From Desulfuromonas sp. (GTDB taxonomy: Bacteria; Desulfobacterota; Desulfuromonadia; Desulfuromonadales; Geopsychrobacteraceae), in contig PKUC01000039.1 in assembly GCA_002868865.1 (NCBI GenBank), forward strand, positions 1 through 45,337: 45,337 bases of DNA. Reading direction: 5' to 3'. How positions within the stretch are numbered: position 1 is the stretch's first letter; each line of letters opens with the position of its first letter. A program made the translations under genes and the position numbers. Below are positions 1 to 9,447 of this stretch, piece by piece. Under the pieces are notes generated by a model. The model was not told the origin of the DNA. It worked only from the letters and a program-made list of their open reading frames with translations, and did not search any database.

Positions 1-468
1 CTCATCCCCGTAAGCGACTGATGACGCCTGATCGATGCCGATCAGAAACCGGCACTCATCGTCGCCCCTTAAGATGGTTTTTTGTACTTCTATGGCGACC
101 TCACGGCCGAGTGCCAGTTTGAACTTATGCCTGAGATTTCCTTCGGTACAGCTGCAGAGTGTTGCCGATGTCCCTTCGATTGCGTCATTGACCAACGGGC
201 AGTAGCAGCGATCGAAGACGACATAATACCGTCCCTGCTGCTTCTGCAAGCGCCACTCGCTACAGAGCGTGTCGAGAAGCGCCTCTTCAGTTTCCGCTCT
301 GTCCCTGATGTCCAACAAGCGGGAGTCGGTCAAGTGCGTGAAAGGGCATTTCTGACCGCAGGCGGCCATGATGTTCTTTCTGGCCTGTTCATCAATCTGA
401 CCATCAAGCGCCGCAAGCAGTTCCTTAACCCAGCGGGTAAAACCCTGGCTTGTGTCCGAATCGCCCAT
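1..468 (-). CDS. Cysteine-rich protein of unknown function (partial, C-terminus off window)
   Basis: This frame is open from an ATG at 468 to the left edge, giving 156 codons with no stop, so the C-terminus is missing. The ATG overlaps the nrdR stop (ATGA), which implies translational coupling. Cysteines are arranged in pairs: C37/C41 (CGQKC), C88/C90 (CYC) and C105/C107 (CSC), with single C69 and C139. Other recognisable stretches are FDRCYCPLVND, TLCSCTEGN and RGDDECRFLI. The pattern resembles small uncharacterised bacterial/archaeal families of the DUF6144 or ATC-hydrolase-like kind, often suspected of binding metal or a cofactor. That family call is from memory and is tentative. The gene itself is well supported by the overlap, continuous frame and codon use like its neighbours. 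I assign no function. Confidence 0.8.
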   Translation of the reverse strand, partial: MGDSDTSQGFTRWVKELLAALDGQIDEQARKNIMAACGQKCPFTHLTDSRLLDIRDRAETEEALLDTLCSEWRLQKQQGRYYVVFDRCYCPLVNDAIEGTSATLCSCTEGNLRHKFKLALGREVAIEVQKTILRGDDECRFLIGIDQASSVAYGDE

Positions 469-929
469 CAGCTGTTCGAGTTCTTTAACAGGTCGGTCAG
501 TTCCGACATAAACTCGTTGATATCCTTGAACTGCCGGTAAACCGACGCGAACCGCACATAGGCGACTTCGTCCGCTTCGTGGAGTTTCTCCATCACCGCT
601 GTCCCGATCAGGCTGGCGTCGATCTCCTTTTCGCCCTGCTCCTGAAAGGTGCGCTCCAGCTGGTCGACCATCGCTTCGATCTGCTCGATGGAGACCGGTC
701 GTTTTTCGCAGGCGCGCTGCATGCCGGAAATAATCTTGGAGCGATCGAACGCTTCGCGGCGACCGTCTTTTTTGATCACCCAGGGCAGAATCTCTTCAAC
801 CCTCTCGTAGGTGGTAAAGCGTCGTTCGCAGGCCGGACATTCGCGGCGACGACGAACGTTGTTACCCTCCTTGCCGAGGCGGGAATCGACCACCTTGGTG
901 TCAACGTAAGCGCAGAACGGACATTTCAT
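468..929 (-). CDS. nrdR: Transcriptional repressor NrdR
   Basis: NrdR is an ATP/dATP-sensing repressor of ribonucleotide reductase genes. At 153 residues it is full length for the family. The N-terminal zinc ribbon has C3/C6 (CPFC) and C31/C34 (CPAC), followed by the conserved [18 protein letters not shown] region. An ATP-cone domain covers roughly residues 48-138. Its ATG overlaps the stop of the dCMP deaminase gene upstream (ATGA, 926-929). Its own stop overlaps the start of the cysteine-rich gene at the left edge. Placement after glyA and the deaminase fits a deoxynucleotide-supply cluster. No NrdR box is evident in the immediate flanks, so its targets are probably elsewhere. Confidence 0.97.
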   Translation of the reverse strand: MKCPFCAYVDTKVVDSRLGKEGNNVRRRRECPACERRFTTYERVEEILPWVIKKDGRREAFDRSKIISGMQRACEKRPVSIEQIEAMVDQLERTFQEQGEKEIDASLIGTAVMEKLHEADEVAYVRFASVYRQFKDINEFMSELTDLLKNSNS

Positions 930-1378
930 GGCAATTCCCCTTCAAACTGGTGCGTCGCGATACCGGCCTCTTCAAGCATGGAGAGGGACAGGGAATCAGG
1001 ATAGCCGCGCAGATACGCGATCTGGCGGATACCGGCATTGATCAGCATCTTACTGCAGATAATGCAGGGGGAATCGGTGCAGTAAAGGATCGAATCGGCG
1101 ATATTGGTGCCGTGTCTGGCGGCCTGAATAATGGCATTCTGCTCGGCGTGAAGCCCTCTGCAGAGTTCATGGCGCTCACCGGAGGGCACCTGCATCTGCT
1201 CGCGCAGGCAGCCGGCCACGTCACAGTGGGTGATGCCGCTCGGCACACCGTTGTAACCGGTTGCGAGAATATTGCGCTCCTTGACCAGAACCGCACCGAC
1301 CTGGCGACGCATACAGGTCGACCGGCTGGAAACCAGCTTGGCAATCTGCATGAAATATTCGTCCCAGGTCGGTCTCAC
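926..1378 (-). CDS. Deoxycytidylate (dCMP) deaminase, ComEB-like
   Basis: This zinc enzyme deaminates dCMP to dUMP, the substrate for thymidylate synthesis. The product is 150 residues. The catalytic zinc site is visible as H77-A-E79 (LHAEQNA) and C105/C108 (SPCIIC). The additional HCDVAGC segment at 51-57 is typical of dCMP deaminases. I place the start at the GTG at 1378, just after the glyA stop at 1389. A purine-rich AAGGATAA overlapping the glyA stop can serve as ribosome binding site, and the protein begins [12 protein letters not shown] as in the family. Longer starts would run into glyA. The end overlaps nrdR by four bases. Confidence 0.94.
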   Translation of the reverse strand: MRPTWDEYFMQIAKLVSSRSTCMRRQVGAVLVKERNILATGYNGVPSGITHCDVAGCLREQMQVPSGERHELCRGLHAEQNAIIQAARHGTNIADSILYCTDSPCIICSKMLINAGIRQIAYLRGYPDSLSLSMLEEAGIATHQFEGELP

Positions 1379-1388
1379 GGCTTTATCC

Positions 1389-2645
1389 TTACTTGATACG
1401 ATGGGCGTAGAGGGGGAAGCGCTGACACAGCTCCTTGACCTCGGCCTTGATCGTGGCAAGTTCTGCACTGTTGTCGATATTCTTCAGCGCCCGGTCGATC
1501 CATTCGGCGACCTTGACCATTTCGGTTTCTTTGAGGCCACGGGTCGTGGTGGCCGGGGTCCCGATGCGGATACCACTGGTGACAAAGGGCGAACGGGTAT
1601 CGAAGGGCACCGCGTTTTTATTGACGGTGATACCGGCCTCTTCCAGAGTGGCTTCGGCGACCTTTCCGGTGATCTCGGTGCCGGTAAAATCGAGCAGCAT
1701 CAGATGGTTGTCGGTGCCGCCGGAAACCAGATTGTACCCGCGCTTGACCAGCTCGGCGGCCAGGGTTTTGGCGTTTTTGACCACCTGCCCGGCGTATTCT
1801 TTAAACTCGGGAGACAAGGCCTCTTTAAAGGCGACCGCCTTGGCGGCAATGACGTGCATCAGCGGACCGCCCTGGATACCGGGGAAGATGTTGCTGTTGA
1901 GTTTTTTGCTCCACTCTTCGGTGCAGAGGATCATACCGCCACGGGGCCCGCGCAGGGTCTTGTGGGTGGTGGTGGTGACGAACTCAGCATAAGGCACCGG
2001 ATTGGGGTGCTCACCGGCAGCGACCAGACCTGCGATGTGGGCCATATCGACCATGATCACGGCACCGACCTCGTCAGCGATACGACGGAAGGCGGGGAAA
2101 TCGATCTCGCGGGTGTAGGCGCTGGCGCCAACGACGATCAGCTTCGGCTTATGCTCCTTGGCGAGCTGCTCGACCTCATCATAATCGATGGTGCCGGTCT
2201 CCTCTTTGACACCGTAGGGGACGATGTTATAGAGCTTGCCCGAAAAGTTGACCGGCGAACCGTGGGTCAGGTGCCCGCCGTGCGCCAGGTTCATGCCGAG
2301 GACGGTGTCGCCAGGCTTACAGACCGCCATATAGACAGCCATATTGGCCTGCGATCCCGAGTGCGGCTGCACGTTGGCGTGCTCGGCCCCGAACAGTTCT
2401 TTGGCGCGATCGATGGCCAGCTGCTCCGCTTCGTCAACAACCTCACATCCGCCATAGTAACGCTTGCCGGGATACCCTTCGGCGTACTTATTGGTCATAA
2501 CCGAACCCTGCGCTTCTAGCACAGCTTCACTGACGAAGTTTTCCGAAGCGATAAACTCCAGATTGTACTCCTGCCGCTCGGTTTCGCGCTGGATGGTCTC
2601 GGCAATAGCAGGGTCAAAAGATGAAAGGTTGTTCTGTGTCGACAT
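1389..2645 (-). CDS. glyA: Serine hydroxymethyltransferase
   Basis: GlyA is a cytoplasmic PLP enzyme that converts serine and tetrahydrofolate to glycine and 5,10-methylene-tetrahydrofolate, the main one-carbon supply. It has 418 residues, normal for the family. The PLP lysine lies in [14 protein letters not shown] (K229). Other hallmarks are [10 protein letters not shown] near the N-terminus, [13 protein letters not shown], and [10 protein letters not shown]. The ATG at 2645 is preceded by GGAGG seven bases upstream, which decides the start. The open frame continues upstream but only as an antisense shadow of rpiB. It sits between rpiB and the dCMP deaminase. Its folate product and dUMP both feed dTMP synthesis. 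Confidence 0.98.
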   Translation of the reverse strand: MSTQNNLSSFDPAIAETIQRETERQEYNLEFIASENFVSEAVLEAQGSVMTNKYAEGYPGKRYYGGCEVVDEAEQLAIDRAKELFGAEHANVQPHSGSQANMAVYMAVCKPGDTVLGMNLAHGGHLTHGSPVNFSGKLYNIVPYGVKEETGTIDYDEVEQLAKEHKPKLIVVGASAYTREIDFPAFRRIADEVGAVIMVDMAHIAGLVAAGEHPNPVPYAEFVTTTTHKTLRGPRGGMILCTEEWSKKLNSNIFPGIQGGPLMHVIAAKAVAFKEALSPEFKEYAGQVVKNAKTLAAELVKRGYNLVSGGTDNHLMLLDFTGTEITGKVAEATLEEAGITVNKNAVPFDTRSPFVTSGIRIGTPATTTRGLKETEMVKVAEWIDRALKNIDNSAELATIKAEVKELCQRFPLYAHRIK

Positions 2646-2682
2646 ACATTTCCTCCGGTTTGTCCGTTCTGAGCTGAAAGAC

Positions 2683-2712
2683 ACAGGGCAGACCGTCCAC
2701 GATCTGCCCTGT
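2683..2712 (-). terminator. Intercistronic hairpin between rpiB and glyA
   Basis: A perfect 10-bp inverted repeat (ACAGGGCAGA / TCTGCCCTGT) with a 10-base loop lies in the 91-base rpiB-glyA gap. On the minus strand the stem is followed by GTCTTTC, a poor T-tract. It is therefore more likely an mRNA stabiliser or weak attenuator than a full terminator. Confidence 0.45.
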
Positions 2713-2736
2713 ATCGATGATATTATCTGATGCCGA

Positions 2737-3183
2737 TCAGGAGCCCTGCTCCTGCTCGTAGTTGTGAATCTTGTCCAGTCTGAGCTGGTGACGTCCGCCC
2801 TCGTACGGAGTATCGAGCCAGACTTTGACCAGTTCGATGCCTTCTTCGACAGACAGGATCCGCCCACCGAGCACAAGGATGTTCGCGTTGTTGTGTTCCT
2901 TGGACATCTGCGCGGTAAACCGGTCGTGAACCAGCGCCGCCCGCACGTTCTGGAACTTGTTGGCAACAATCGACATACCGATCCCGGTCCCGCAGACCAG
3001 GATACCGGCATCGACCTCGCCCTTGGAGACCGCATCGGCCACCTTGGCCCCGAAATCGGGATAATCGACCGAATCGGTTCCGGTCGGGCCCATGTCGGTG
3101 AAGGGCAGCTGTCGCTCTTCTAAAAGAGCGACAATCGCCTGCTTCAGTTCAAAACCGCCATGATCACTCGCAACTGCCAGCAC
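2737..3183 (-). CDS. rpiB: Ribose-5-phosphate isomerase B
   Basis: RpiB interconverts ribose 5-phosphate and ribulose 5-phosphate in the non-oxidative pentose phosphate pathway. The protein is 148 residues, usual for RpiB/LacAB. Hallmarks are [10 protein letters not shown] at the N-terminus, catalytic C64 in [12 protein letters not shown], and H86 and H97 near [17 protein letters not shown]. Its ATG follows the fabF stop by nine bases, so it is co-transcribed with the fatty-acid genes. It is followed by a hairpin and then glyA. The C-terminal EQEQGS tail is unremarkable. Confidence 0.97.
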   Translation of the reverse strand: MLAVASDHGGFELKQAIVALLEERQLPFTDMGPTGTDSVDYPDFGAKVADAVSKGEVDAGILVCGTGIGMSIVANKFQNVRAALVHDRFTAQMSKEHNNANILVLGGRILSVEEGIELVKVWLDTPYEGGRHQLRLDKIHNYEQEQGS

Positions 3184-3191
3184 GATGCGCC

Positions 3192-4424
3192 CTATACCTT
3201 TCTGAATGCCAGAGTGGCGTTGGTGCCACCGAAGCCGAAGGAATTGGACAGGGCGACCTTGACATCCGCCTGACGGGCTTCATTCGGCACGTAGTCGAGA
3301 TCACATTCGGGATCCGGCTCGTCATAGTTGATCGTCGGCGGAACCACGCCGCGCTCCATCGCCAGTGCGCAGAAAGCCGCCTCGATCCCACCGGCTGCAC
3401 CCAGCCCGTGACCTGTCATGCTCTTGGTCGAGCTGATCATCAGCTTGTAAGCATGGTCGCCAAACACCGTCTTGGTCGCCATGGTTTCGTACAGATCGTT
3501 GAAATGGGTCGAGGTGCCGTGGGCGTTGATGTAATCAACATCCTCAGGGTTGAGTCCCGCACCATTGAGCGCCATCTTGATACAGCGTGCCGCCCCCTCA
3601 CCACCGGCGGCCGGTTGGGTGAGGTGATAGGCATCGCCACTGGCCCCGTATCCGACCACTTCGCAGTAGATTTTGGCACCACGGGCCTTAGCCTGCTCAT
3701 ACTCTTCGAGGATGAGAATCCCGGCGCCTTCGCCCATGATAAAGCCATCGCGGTTCTTTTCGAACGGGCGGCTGGCCCCTTGAGGATCGTCGTTGCGGGT
3801 CGAGAGCGCCTTCATAACGTTGAAGCCACCGATCCCCAGCGGGGTGATGGTCGACTCGGTTCCACCGGCAAACATGGCATCGGCATCACCGCGGGCGATC
3901 ATATGAAAGGCATCACCGATCGAGTGGGTTCCAGAAGCACATGCGGACACAGGCGAAATGTTCGGCCCCTTGGCACCAAAGCGCATCGAGATGTGCCCCG
4001 GCGCCAGATTGATAATGACCATCGGGATGAAAAAGGGCGAAATCTTCTTGTAACCCTTGTCGAGCATCGCCGAATGATATTTTTCGATCGACGGCAGGCC
4101 ACCGAGACCGGAGCCGACCAGCACACCGACGCGTTCAGCATTTTCGTCGGTGATCTGCAGCCCGGAATCGTTCAGGGCCATTTCACTGGCCGCCAGCCCG
4201 TACTGGATAAAGAGATCCATCTTCTTGATCTCTTTTTTATCGATATAATCTGCGGCGTTAAAATCCTGAACCTCTCCGGCAATCTGCGTCGGCAGCTCCG
4301 AAGCGTCAAACTTGGTAATCCGGCCGAGGCCGGATTGTCCAGCCATCAAAGCATCCCAGTTTTTGTCGACACCGGTTCCGAGAGAGGAAATCACACCAAC
4401 ACCGGTAACCACAACTCTGCGCAT
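3192..4424 (-). CDS. fabF: 3-oxoacyl-[acyl-carrier-protein] synthase II
   Basis: FabF catalyses condensing steps of type II fatty-acid elongation, joining malonyl-ACP to acyl-ACP. It has 410 residues. The Cys-His-His triad is intact: C162 in [11 protein letters not shown]302 in [11 protein letters not shown] and H339 in [15 protein letters not shown]. The C-terminal [14 protein letters not shown] is the usual signature. It starts with ATG (RRVVVTGVG) behind a purine-rich AAAGGGAAAA stretch. It lies downstream of acpP beyond a strong hairpin (4491-4518), which should make fabF less abundant than ACP mRNA. rpiB follows almost without a gap. Confidence 0.98.
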   Translation of the reverse strand: MRRVVVTGVGVISSLGTGVDKNWDALMAGQSGLGRITKFDASELPTQIAGEVQDFNAADYIDKKEIKKMDLFIQYGLAASEMALNDSGLQITDENAERVGVLVGSGLGGLPSIEKYHSAMLDKGYKKISPFFIPMVIINLAPGHISMRFGAKGPNISPVSACASGTHSIGDAFHMIARGDADAMFAGGTESTITPLGIGGFNVMKALSTRNDDPQGASRPFEKNRDGFIMGEGAGILILEEYEQAKARGAKIYCEVVGYGASGDAYHLTQPAAGGEGAARCIKMALNGAGLNPEDVDYINAHGTSTHFNDLYETMATKTVFGDHAYKLMISSTKSMTGHGLGAAGGIEAAFCALAMERGVVPPTINYDEPDPECDLDYVPNEARQADVKVALSNSFGFGGTNATLAFRKV

Positions 4425-4490
4425 AGGAATTTTCCCTTTGAAAGGAGGGTAACAGACGTTACGACAGGTACTTTCGGTTAAAAATCAGAT

Positions 4491-4518
4491 GCGGCGGCAC
4501 CGATTCGGGTGCCGCCGC
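4491..4518 (-). terminator. Terminator-like hairpin between acpP and fabF
   Basis: An 11-bp GC-rich perfect stem (GCGGCGGCACC / GGTGCCGCCGC) has a 6-base loop. On the minus strand it is followed by ATCTGATTTTT. The T-run starts about six bases after the stem, so it is probably partial, letting ACP be made in excess over FabF. Confidence 0.65.
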
Positions 4519-4528
4519 GATACAACAA

Positions 4529-4762
4529 TCAGGCAGACTTGCTGATGTAGTCAACAGCGTCCTGAACTTTCTGGATTTTCTCGGCATCTTCGTCGGAGAT
4601 CTCGATGTCGAACTCCTCCTCGAGGGCCATAACCAGCTCGACAGTATCGAGGGAGTCAGCACCGAGATCGTCCATAAATGCAGCAGTCGCAGTGACCTGC
4701 TCTTCGTCAACACCCAACTGCTCAGCGACAATCTGTTTTACGCGTTCTTCAATAGAAGCCAT
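4529..4762 (-). CDS. acpP: Acyl carrier protein
   Basis: ACP carries growing acyl chains on a phosphopantetheine arm. The product is 77 residues and strongly acidic. The attachment serine is S37 in [12 protein letters not shown], the classical DSL motif. The ATG at 4762 ([11 protein letters not shown]) is chosen because AGGAGG lies eight bases upstream. A longer in-frame start at 4807 would overlap the fabG end region and adds a non-homologous segment. It sits between fabG and fabF, the standard arrangement, and is followed by a partial terminator. Confidence 0.98.
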   Translation of the reverse strand: MASIEERVKQIVAEQLGVDEEQVTATAAFMDDLGADSLDTVELVMALEEEFDIEISDEDAEKIQKVQDAVDYISKSA

Positions 4763-4814
4763 TATTCTTTCCTCCTGTGTTTTTTGTTTCGGCCAGTTAT
4801 CGGCCATCTGTTGT

Positions 4815-5552
4815 TTACATGTACATTCCGCCGTTCACGCCCAGAACCTGACCGGTGATATAAGCCGCCTGGTCGGACGCCAGAAACAGAACCGCATGTG
4901 CAATATCGTCAGCAGATCCCAAACGCTCCAGCGGGATCTGCGCAGCCAATTCCTGTCGTTTGGCTTCGGGGAGAGCATCGGTCATGGCCGTGGCGATAAA
5001 GCCGGGGGCAACGGCATTGACCGTGACGTTCCGTTTGGCCAGTTCACGCGCATTGGAACGCGTCAGGCCCATCAGGCCGGCCTTGCTGGCACAGTAGTTC
5101 GCCTGCCCGGCATTACCCATTTGCCCAACAACCGAGGCGATGTTGACAATCCGCCCATAACGCTGCTTGGACATAATCTTCGCCGCTGCACGGCTGCACA
5201 AAAAGGCTCCTTTGAGATTGACGGTGAGAACCGCGTCCCAGTCTTCGTCCTTCATCCGCAGCAGCAGTGCATCCCGGGTAATCCCGGCGTTGTTAACAAG
5301 GATATCGATCCGGCCGAAGGCATCTGTGGCCGCGGTCATCATCGCCGCGACATCATCCGACAGGGTGACGTTTCCCTGTACTGCGATCGCTTCGGTGCCC
5401 TGTGCCTTGAGCTCGGCAACAAACTCTTCGGTCGCCTGAAGATCGACATCAACAGCAACAATCTTGGCCCCCTGCCCAGCCAACGCCAAGGAAATACTGC
5501 GACCAATGCCTCGCGAAGCCCCCGTGACAACTGCAACCTTATCCTGAACCAT
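4815..5552 (-). CDS. fabG: 3-oxoacyl-[acyl-carrier-protein] reductase
   Basis: FabG reduces 3-oxoacyl-ACP with NADPH in each elongation cycle. It is a 245-residue short-chain dehydrogenase. The Rossmann motif is TGASRGIG (10-17). NNAG lies at 87-90, and the catalytic residues are N112, S140, Y153 and K157 (YCASK). The C-terminus [12 protein letters not shown] is typical of FabG rather than other SDRs. The ATG is preceded by AAGGAG. It lies between fabD and acpP in the fab operon with short gaps. Confidence 0.98.
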   Translation of the reverse strand: MVQDKVAVVTGASRGIGRSISLALAGQGAKIVAVDVDLQATEEFVAELKAQGTEAIAVQGNVTLSDDVAAMMTAATDAFGRIDILVNNAGITRDALLLRMKDEDWDAVLTVNLKGAFLCSRAAAKIMSKQRYGRIVNIASVVGQMGNAGQANYCASKAGLMGLTRSNARELAKRNVTVNAVAPGFIATAMTDALPEAKRQELAAQIPLERLGSADDIAHAVLFLASDQAAYITGQVLGVNGGMYM

Positions 5553-5587
5553 AAATTCTCTCCTTAATCGATAAAATCGGTGGCGAC

Positions 5588-6502
5588 TTAAATCTTTTTC
5601 AGATCGGTAACGGTGCCGATATTCTGCGCCGTCGTCCCTTTAGCGATACGCTTGGCAAGCCCGGACAGAACCTTGCCCGGACCGATCTCGATAAAATGGC
5701 TGACGCCGAGTTCACTCATTTTCAGGACCGACTCATCCCACCGGACCGCGGCGCACACCTGCTCGACCAGCAGCGGTTTGACCCGCTCGCTGTTGTCATA
5801 CGGTGCCGCTTCGACGTTGCCGATAACCGGGCAACGGAAGTCACCGACCGGAACCGTTTCCAGCTCTTCAGCCAGCCTCTGCGCTGCCGGTTGCATCAGT
5901 GCGGAATGGAACGGCGCACTGACCGGCAACGGCAGGGCGCGCTTGGCACCGGCCTCTTTCGCCAGGGTCATCGCCCGCTCAACGGCAGTGGCGTGACCAG
6001 CGATGACAATCTGTCCCGGGCTGTTAAAGTTTGCCGGAGCCACGACCTCTCCTTCAGCCGCCTGTTCACAGATCTTAACCAGCTCGGGAGCATCAACCCC
6101 CATGATCGCCGCCATAGCGCCGACACCGACCGGGACTGCCTCCTGCATGAAGGTTCCCCGCTGTCGAACGGTTTTGACCGCGTCCGCCAGGGTGAGCGCA
6201 CCGACAGCCACGAGGGCGGAATATTCGCCGAGGGAGTGGCCGGCCGCAAAGGTGGGGGCAAGATCGGTCTCCTGCTCAAGAACACGCAGCGCAGCGACAC
6301 TGGTGGTCAGAATCGCCGGTTGGGTATTCGCCGTCAGTTTCAGGTCCTCTTCACTGCCGCTGAAGCACAGAGCGGCCAGATCAAAACCGAGGGCATCATT
6401 CGCTTCTTCGAAAACGTGACGGGCCACGGGAAAGTTGTCAGCCAGATCCTGACCCATCCCGGAAAACTGGGATCCCTGTCCGGGAAAAAGAAATGCATTC
6501 AT
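5588..6502 (-). CDS. fabD: Malonyl CoA-acyl carrier protein transacylase
   Basis: FabD transfers malonyl from CoA to ACP, supplying the extender unit for FabH and FabF. The protein is 304 residues. Visible motifs are FPGQGSQ at 6-12, nucleophile S90 in GHSLGEYSAL, and catalytic H199 in PVSAPFHSALM. The conserved GQIVIAG stretch follows at about 163-169. AGGAGT stands nine bases before the ATG. It lies directly between fabH and fabG, and this grouping supports the assignment over a polyketide acyltransferase. Confidence 0.97.
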   Translation of the reverse strand: MNAFLFPGQGSQFSGMGQDLADNFPVARHVFEEANDALGFDLAALCFSGSEEDLKLTANTQPAILTTSVAALRVLEQETDLAPTFAAGHSLGEYSALVAVGALTLADAVKTVRQRGTFMQEAVPVGVGAMAAIMGVDAPELVKICEQAAEGEVVAPANFNSPGQIVIAGHATAVERAMTLAKEAGAKRALPLPVSAPFHSALMQPAAQRLAEELETVPVGDFRCPVIGNVEAAPYDNSERVKPLLVEQVCAAVRWDESVLKMSELGVSHFIEIGPGKVLSGLAKRIAKGTTAQNIGTVTDLKKI

Positions 6503-6534
6503 CTGTTTTCACTCCTGTCCATATCAGGCCGACA

Positions 6535-7515
6535 CTACCAGCGCAACAGCGATGAGCCCCAGGTGAAACCGCCGCCGAAGGCCGCCATCAGAACCAGATC
6601 ACCCTCCTGCAGCAATCCCTGACGATTCGCTTCGTCCATAGCGATCGGAATCGTCGCGCCGGAGGTGTTACCGTAGTCCTGAACGTTGATAAAGCACTGC
6701 TCATCGGTCAGCTTGAGGCGCTTGGCCGTCGCTTCGAGAATACGTCGATTTGCCTGATGTGGGATAAACAGTTTGACATCCTCAGACGTCAGTTGATTAG
6801 CCGCCAAGGCTTCTTTGGATACATCGGTCAGCGAGCGGACCGCCACCTTGAAGACTTCGTTGCCCTGCATTTTCAGGGTATTGGTTTTTGCGGCAATCGC
6901 TTCGGGGGTCGCCATGTGGCGGGTACTGAACCCGGGTTGATACAACAGCTCAAGATAGCTGCCGTCGGAGTGAAGGTGAGAAGAGAGAACACCGGAATCA
7001 CCATCCTGAAGGTCGAGGACCACGGCACCGGCGCCATCACCGAACAGCACACAGGTATTGCGGTCGGTCCAGTCGATCACCCGCGACAGGACCTCACTGC
7101 CGATCACCAGCGCCTTCTGGCCGCGACCGGCTTGTAAATAATCGACGGCATTTGAGAGCGCATAGACAAAACCACTGCAGGCCGCCGAAATATCGTAGGC
7201 ATAGGCATTTGTCGCCCCGATATTGTGCTGCACAACGCACGCGGTCGCCGGCCACGGATAGTCGCCGGTAATTGTCCCGAGCACGATGACATCGATCTCA
7301 TCGGCGGAAACTCCCGCCATTTCAAGAGCGCGCTGGGCTGCCTTGGTTGCCAGATCCGATGTATTCTCGTTGTCAGCAGCAATACGCCGCCGCTCAATCC
7401 CCGTCCGTGCGACGATCCACTCATCGCTGGTATCGACCATCTTTTCCAGATCGGAATTCGTCAGTATTTTTTCAGGAAGATAAGAACCGGTTCCGATTAC
7501 ACGTACTCTTTTCAC
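6535..7515 (-). CDS. fabH: 3-oxoacyl-[acyl-carrier-protein] synthase III
   Basis: FabH starts fatty-acid synthesis by condensing acyl-CoA with malonyl-ACP. It is 326 residues with the triad C113 (ISAACSGF), H253 (IPHQANRRI) and N283 (YGNTSGA). The C-terminal AFGGGFTWGSSLLRW is characteristic. The start is GTG at 7515, supported by GGGAG eight bases upstream and the family N-terminus RVRVIGTGSYLPE. It follows plsX after a 54-base gap and precedes fabD. Initiator substrate choice (straight or branched) cannot be read from sequence alone. Confidence 0.98.
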   Translation of the reverse strand: MKRVRVIGTGSYLPEKILTNSDLEKMVDTSDEWIVARTGIERRRIAADNENTSDLATKAAQRALEMAGVSADEIDVIVLGTITGDYPWPATACVVQHNIGATNAYAYDISAACSGFVYALSNAVDYLQAGRGQKALVIGSEVLSRVIDWTDRNTCVLFGDGAGAVVLDLQDGDSGVLSSHLHSDGSYLELLYQPGFSTRHMATPEAIAAKTNTLKMQGNEVFKVAVRSLTDVSKEALAANQLTSEDVKLFIPHQANRRILEATAKRLKLTDEQCFINVQDYGNTSGATIPIAMDEANRQGLLQEGDLVLMAAFGGGFTWGSSLLRW

Positions 7516-7569
7516 GTTACGACTCCCTCAGCCGACATAGAGCCGGCAGTAGACACTAAACGTTCAAGA

Positions 7570-8556
7570 TCAAAGATATCGCGTCAGTTTCTCTTCTATT
7601 TTGATCCGGGCAAACTCTTCAGCCTGACGGATCGCAATACTGATGGCAACAGGCGTGGAACTGCCGTGACAGATCACCCCGGTTCCATCCAGACCGAGCA
7701 GCGGCGCACCGCCATATTCAGCCGGGTCGACACGCTTTTTAAACGCGCTGAAGGCCGGTTTGGCCAAAAGGTAACCGAGTTTGGAGAAAAAACGGCTGCC
7801 GATCTCTTCCTTGAGCATGTTGGAAATCGCCACCGCCAGTCCTTCGGACACCTTCAGCAAGACATTTCCAACGAAACCGTCACAGACGATCACATCGGCG
7901 GAGCCGTTGTAAACATCGGCCCCCTCAACATACCCCAGATAATTCAGATCGCTCTCTTTGAGTAGGGCATGGGCCTCACGGGTGAGGTCTGTCCCCTTTT
8001 TTTCCTCTTCGCCGTTGGAGAGCAGACCAACCCGCGGAGAAGATTTACCCAGGGCATGCTCTGCATACAGGCTGCCCATCACGGCGAACTGATAGAGGTT
8101 CTGCGCCTTGCACTCGACGTTCGCCCCCATATCGAGGACGACGGTGCGGTCGATCTGGTTGGGCATGACCGTCGCGATGGCCGGGCGGTCGATCCCCCGG
8201 ACACGCTTCAGCACGAACATCCCCGCTGCCATGGTGGCACCGGAGTTTCCAGTACTGACGACGGCCTGAGCCTGCCCCTTTTTGACCAGATCAAAAGCAA
8301 CCCGGATAGAAGAATCCCGTTTTTTGCGGACTGCGTCTGACGCTGAGTCCTCCATGCCGACCACCTCGCTGGCATGATGAACTGCCAGCTTCAGGCCTTC
8401 GGTCTGGTGTGTCGCGAGTTCTTTCTCGATCCGTTCAGCGTCGCCAACAAGGAGGATATCACTCCCCCATCTGCGACACGCCATGACTGCTCCGGCGATT
8501 TCTGCAGCAGGAGCATGATCACCACCCATGACGTCTACAGCGATTTTAGTCGACAT
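7570..8556 (-). CDS. plsX: Phosphate acyltransferase PlsX
   Basis: PlsX makes acyl-phosphate from acyl-ACP for the first acyl transfer in phospholipid synthesis. It is a peripheral membrane enzyme. The protein is about 328 residues and begins [12 protein letters not shown]. It contains the conserved VDMGANVE-type stretch ([12 protein letters not shown]), [14 protein letters not shown] and the C-terminal [17 protein letters not shown]. The ATG at 8556 is favoured, although a GTG two codons upstream (8562) is also possible. Neither has a strong ribosome binding site. The rpmF-plsX-fabH order is the canonical one. Confidence 0.96.
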   Translation of the reverse strand: MSTKIAVDVMGGDHAPAAEIAGAVMACRRWGSDILLVGDAERIEKELATHQTEGLKLAVHHASEVVGMEDSASDAVRKKRDSSIRVAFDLVKKGQAQAVVSTGNSGATMAAGMFVLKRVRGIDRPAIATVMPNQIDRTVVLDMGANVECKAQNLYQFAVMGSLYAEHALGKSSPRVGLLSNGEEEKKGTDLTREAHALLKESDLNYLGYVEGADVYNGSADVIVCDGFVGNVLLKVSEGLAVAISNMLKEEIGSRFFSKLGYLLAKPAFSAFKKRVDPAEYGGAPLLGLDGTGVICHGSSTPVAISIAIRQAEEFARIKIEEKLTRYL

Positions 8557-8576
8557 TGTCACCGAAACAAGCGGAT

Positions 8577-8759
8577 CTAAAATTCTTCGCTACTGATGAC
8601 TTCTTTGCCTTTGTACGTTCCGCAGTTCGCGCAGACGCGGTGGGGTCGCTTGGGCTCCTGACACTGTGAGCAGACTGAGGTGCTCGGTGCAGTGATCGCA
8701 TCATGAGCACGGCGCATATTTTTCTTCGACTTGGATGTTTTCTTCTTTGGTACAGCCAT
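8577..8759 (-). CDS. rpmF: Large ribosomal subunit protein bL32
   Basis: Ribosomal protein L32, 60 residues, very basic at the N-terminus ([19 protein letters not shown]). It keeps the zinc-binding form with CSQC and CANC pairs. AAGGAG lies about nine bases before the ATG. It sits between the DUF177 protein gene and plsX, the widely conserved yceD-rpmF-plsX arrangement. Confidence 0.98.
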   Translation of the reverse strand: MAVPKKKTSKSKKNMRRAHDAITAPSTSVCSQCQEPKRPHRVCANCGTYKGKEVISSEEF

Positions 8760-8855
8760 TTCTATTTATCTCCTTGGCGTCGGGTCATGTATGCCCGGCG
8801 ATCTGTTAGCTGAACATCGGCCGGCAAGTACTGGCCACGTCAGGTAGAATCGGCG

Positions 8856-9392
8856 CTATTTTTTTTTGAGCGCCTTTAACGCATCAAACTTATTGTTAAA
8901 CACTTTTTTTTCACAACCACAGACGACGTGATTGAGGTTGCCACCACATTCGGGACAGAGTCCCCGGCACTCCGGGCGACACAGCGGCCTGATCGGCAGG
9001 CTGAGGGAAACCTGCTCACGCAGACAGTCCCGCAGATCCAGCTGATCGCCAGAAAAGCTCACCTGTTCAAGCTGTATCGCCTCGAGTTCGATCTCTTCCT
9101 GATCGACGCCTTCCGGTTCCTGCGTCGAAAAAGACAGTTCGAAGCGTGACGATATCTGCTCCTCGAACCGATCCAGACATCGTCCGCAGTTTTCTGCCAG
9201 AGTGTAGGCCACATCTCCGCAAAGACGTATCATCTCGTCCGCGCGCTGAAGATGAAGATGAAACTGCACGGGAGAAACGAACTGAAAGCCGGTATCCCCG
9301 ACAGGATCAGCGTTTTCGAACAGCTTTGCGGCTTCGATACAGTAGTCTTTATCGAGTCCTGCCGCTGAAATTTCATCTACCGCGATACGCAC
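8856..9392 (-). CDS. yceD: DUF177 / YceD family protein
   Basis: YceD (DUF177) proteins are encoded before rpmF and are implicated in 23S rRNA or large-subunit biogenesis. The exact mechanism is not settled. The product is 178 residues. A CGRCLDRF motif appears mid-protein, and the C-terminal cysteine cluster reads CRPECRGLCPECGG then CGC, which may bind zinc. The start is the GTG at 9392 (RIAVDEIS). An earlier in-frame GTG at 9419 is excluded because it lies in the -10 box of the promoter at 9420-9447, at or upstream of the predicted transcription start. This is the first gene of the fab operon. Confidence 0.93.
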   Translation of the reverse strand: MRIAVDEISAAGLDKDYCIEAAKLFENADPVGDTGFQFVSPVQFHLHLQRADEMIRLCGDVAYTLAENCGRCLDRFEEQISSRFELSFSTQEPEGVDQEEIELEAIQLEQVSFSGDQLDLRDCLREQVSLSLPIRPLCRPECRGLCPECGGNLNHVVCGCEKKVFNNKFDALKALKKK

Positions 9393-9419
9393 AAAAACAC
9401 CCCAGAAGCAAAACCGCAC

Positions 9420-9447
9420 AGTATAAAGACCGCGGAAACATTGTCAA
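9420..9447 (-). promoter_or_regulatory. Strong sigma70-type promoter of the yceD-rpmF-fab operon
   Basis: On the minus strand TTGACA (9442-9447) is separated by 16 bases from TATACT (9420-9425). The expected start near 9413 gives a leader of about 20 bases before the yceD GTG. This is the best promoter match in the window. Confidence 0.85.

Noticed and set aside
1272-2519. Plus-strand open frame of about 415 codons
   Set aside because: It is entirely antisense to glyA and the dCMP deaminase, which have clear motifs. The product has no recognisable domain and its amino-acid mix is typical of a GC-rich antisense frame.
2646-3035. N-terminal extension of GlyA to 3035
   Set aside because: It runs through the hairpin and rpiB in another frame and is not homologous. 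The ATG at 2645 has an excellent ribosome binding site.
3408-4481. Plus-strand open frame of about 357 codons
   Set aside because: Antisense of fabF throughout; no domain or ribosome binding site.
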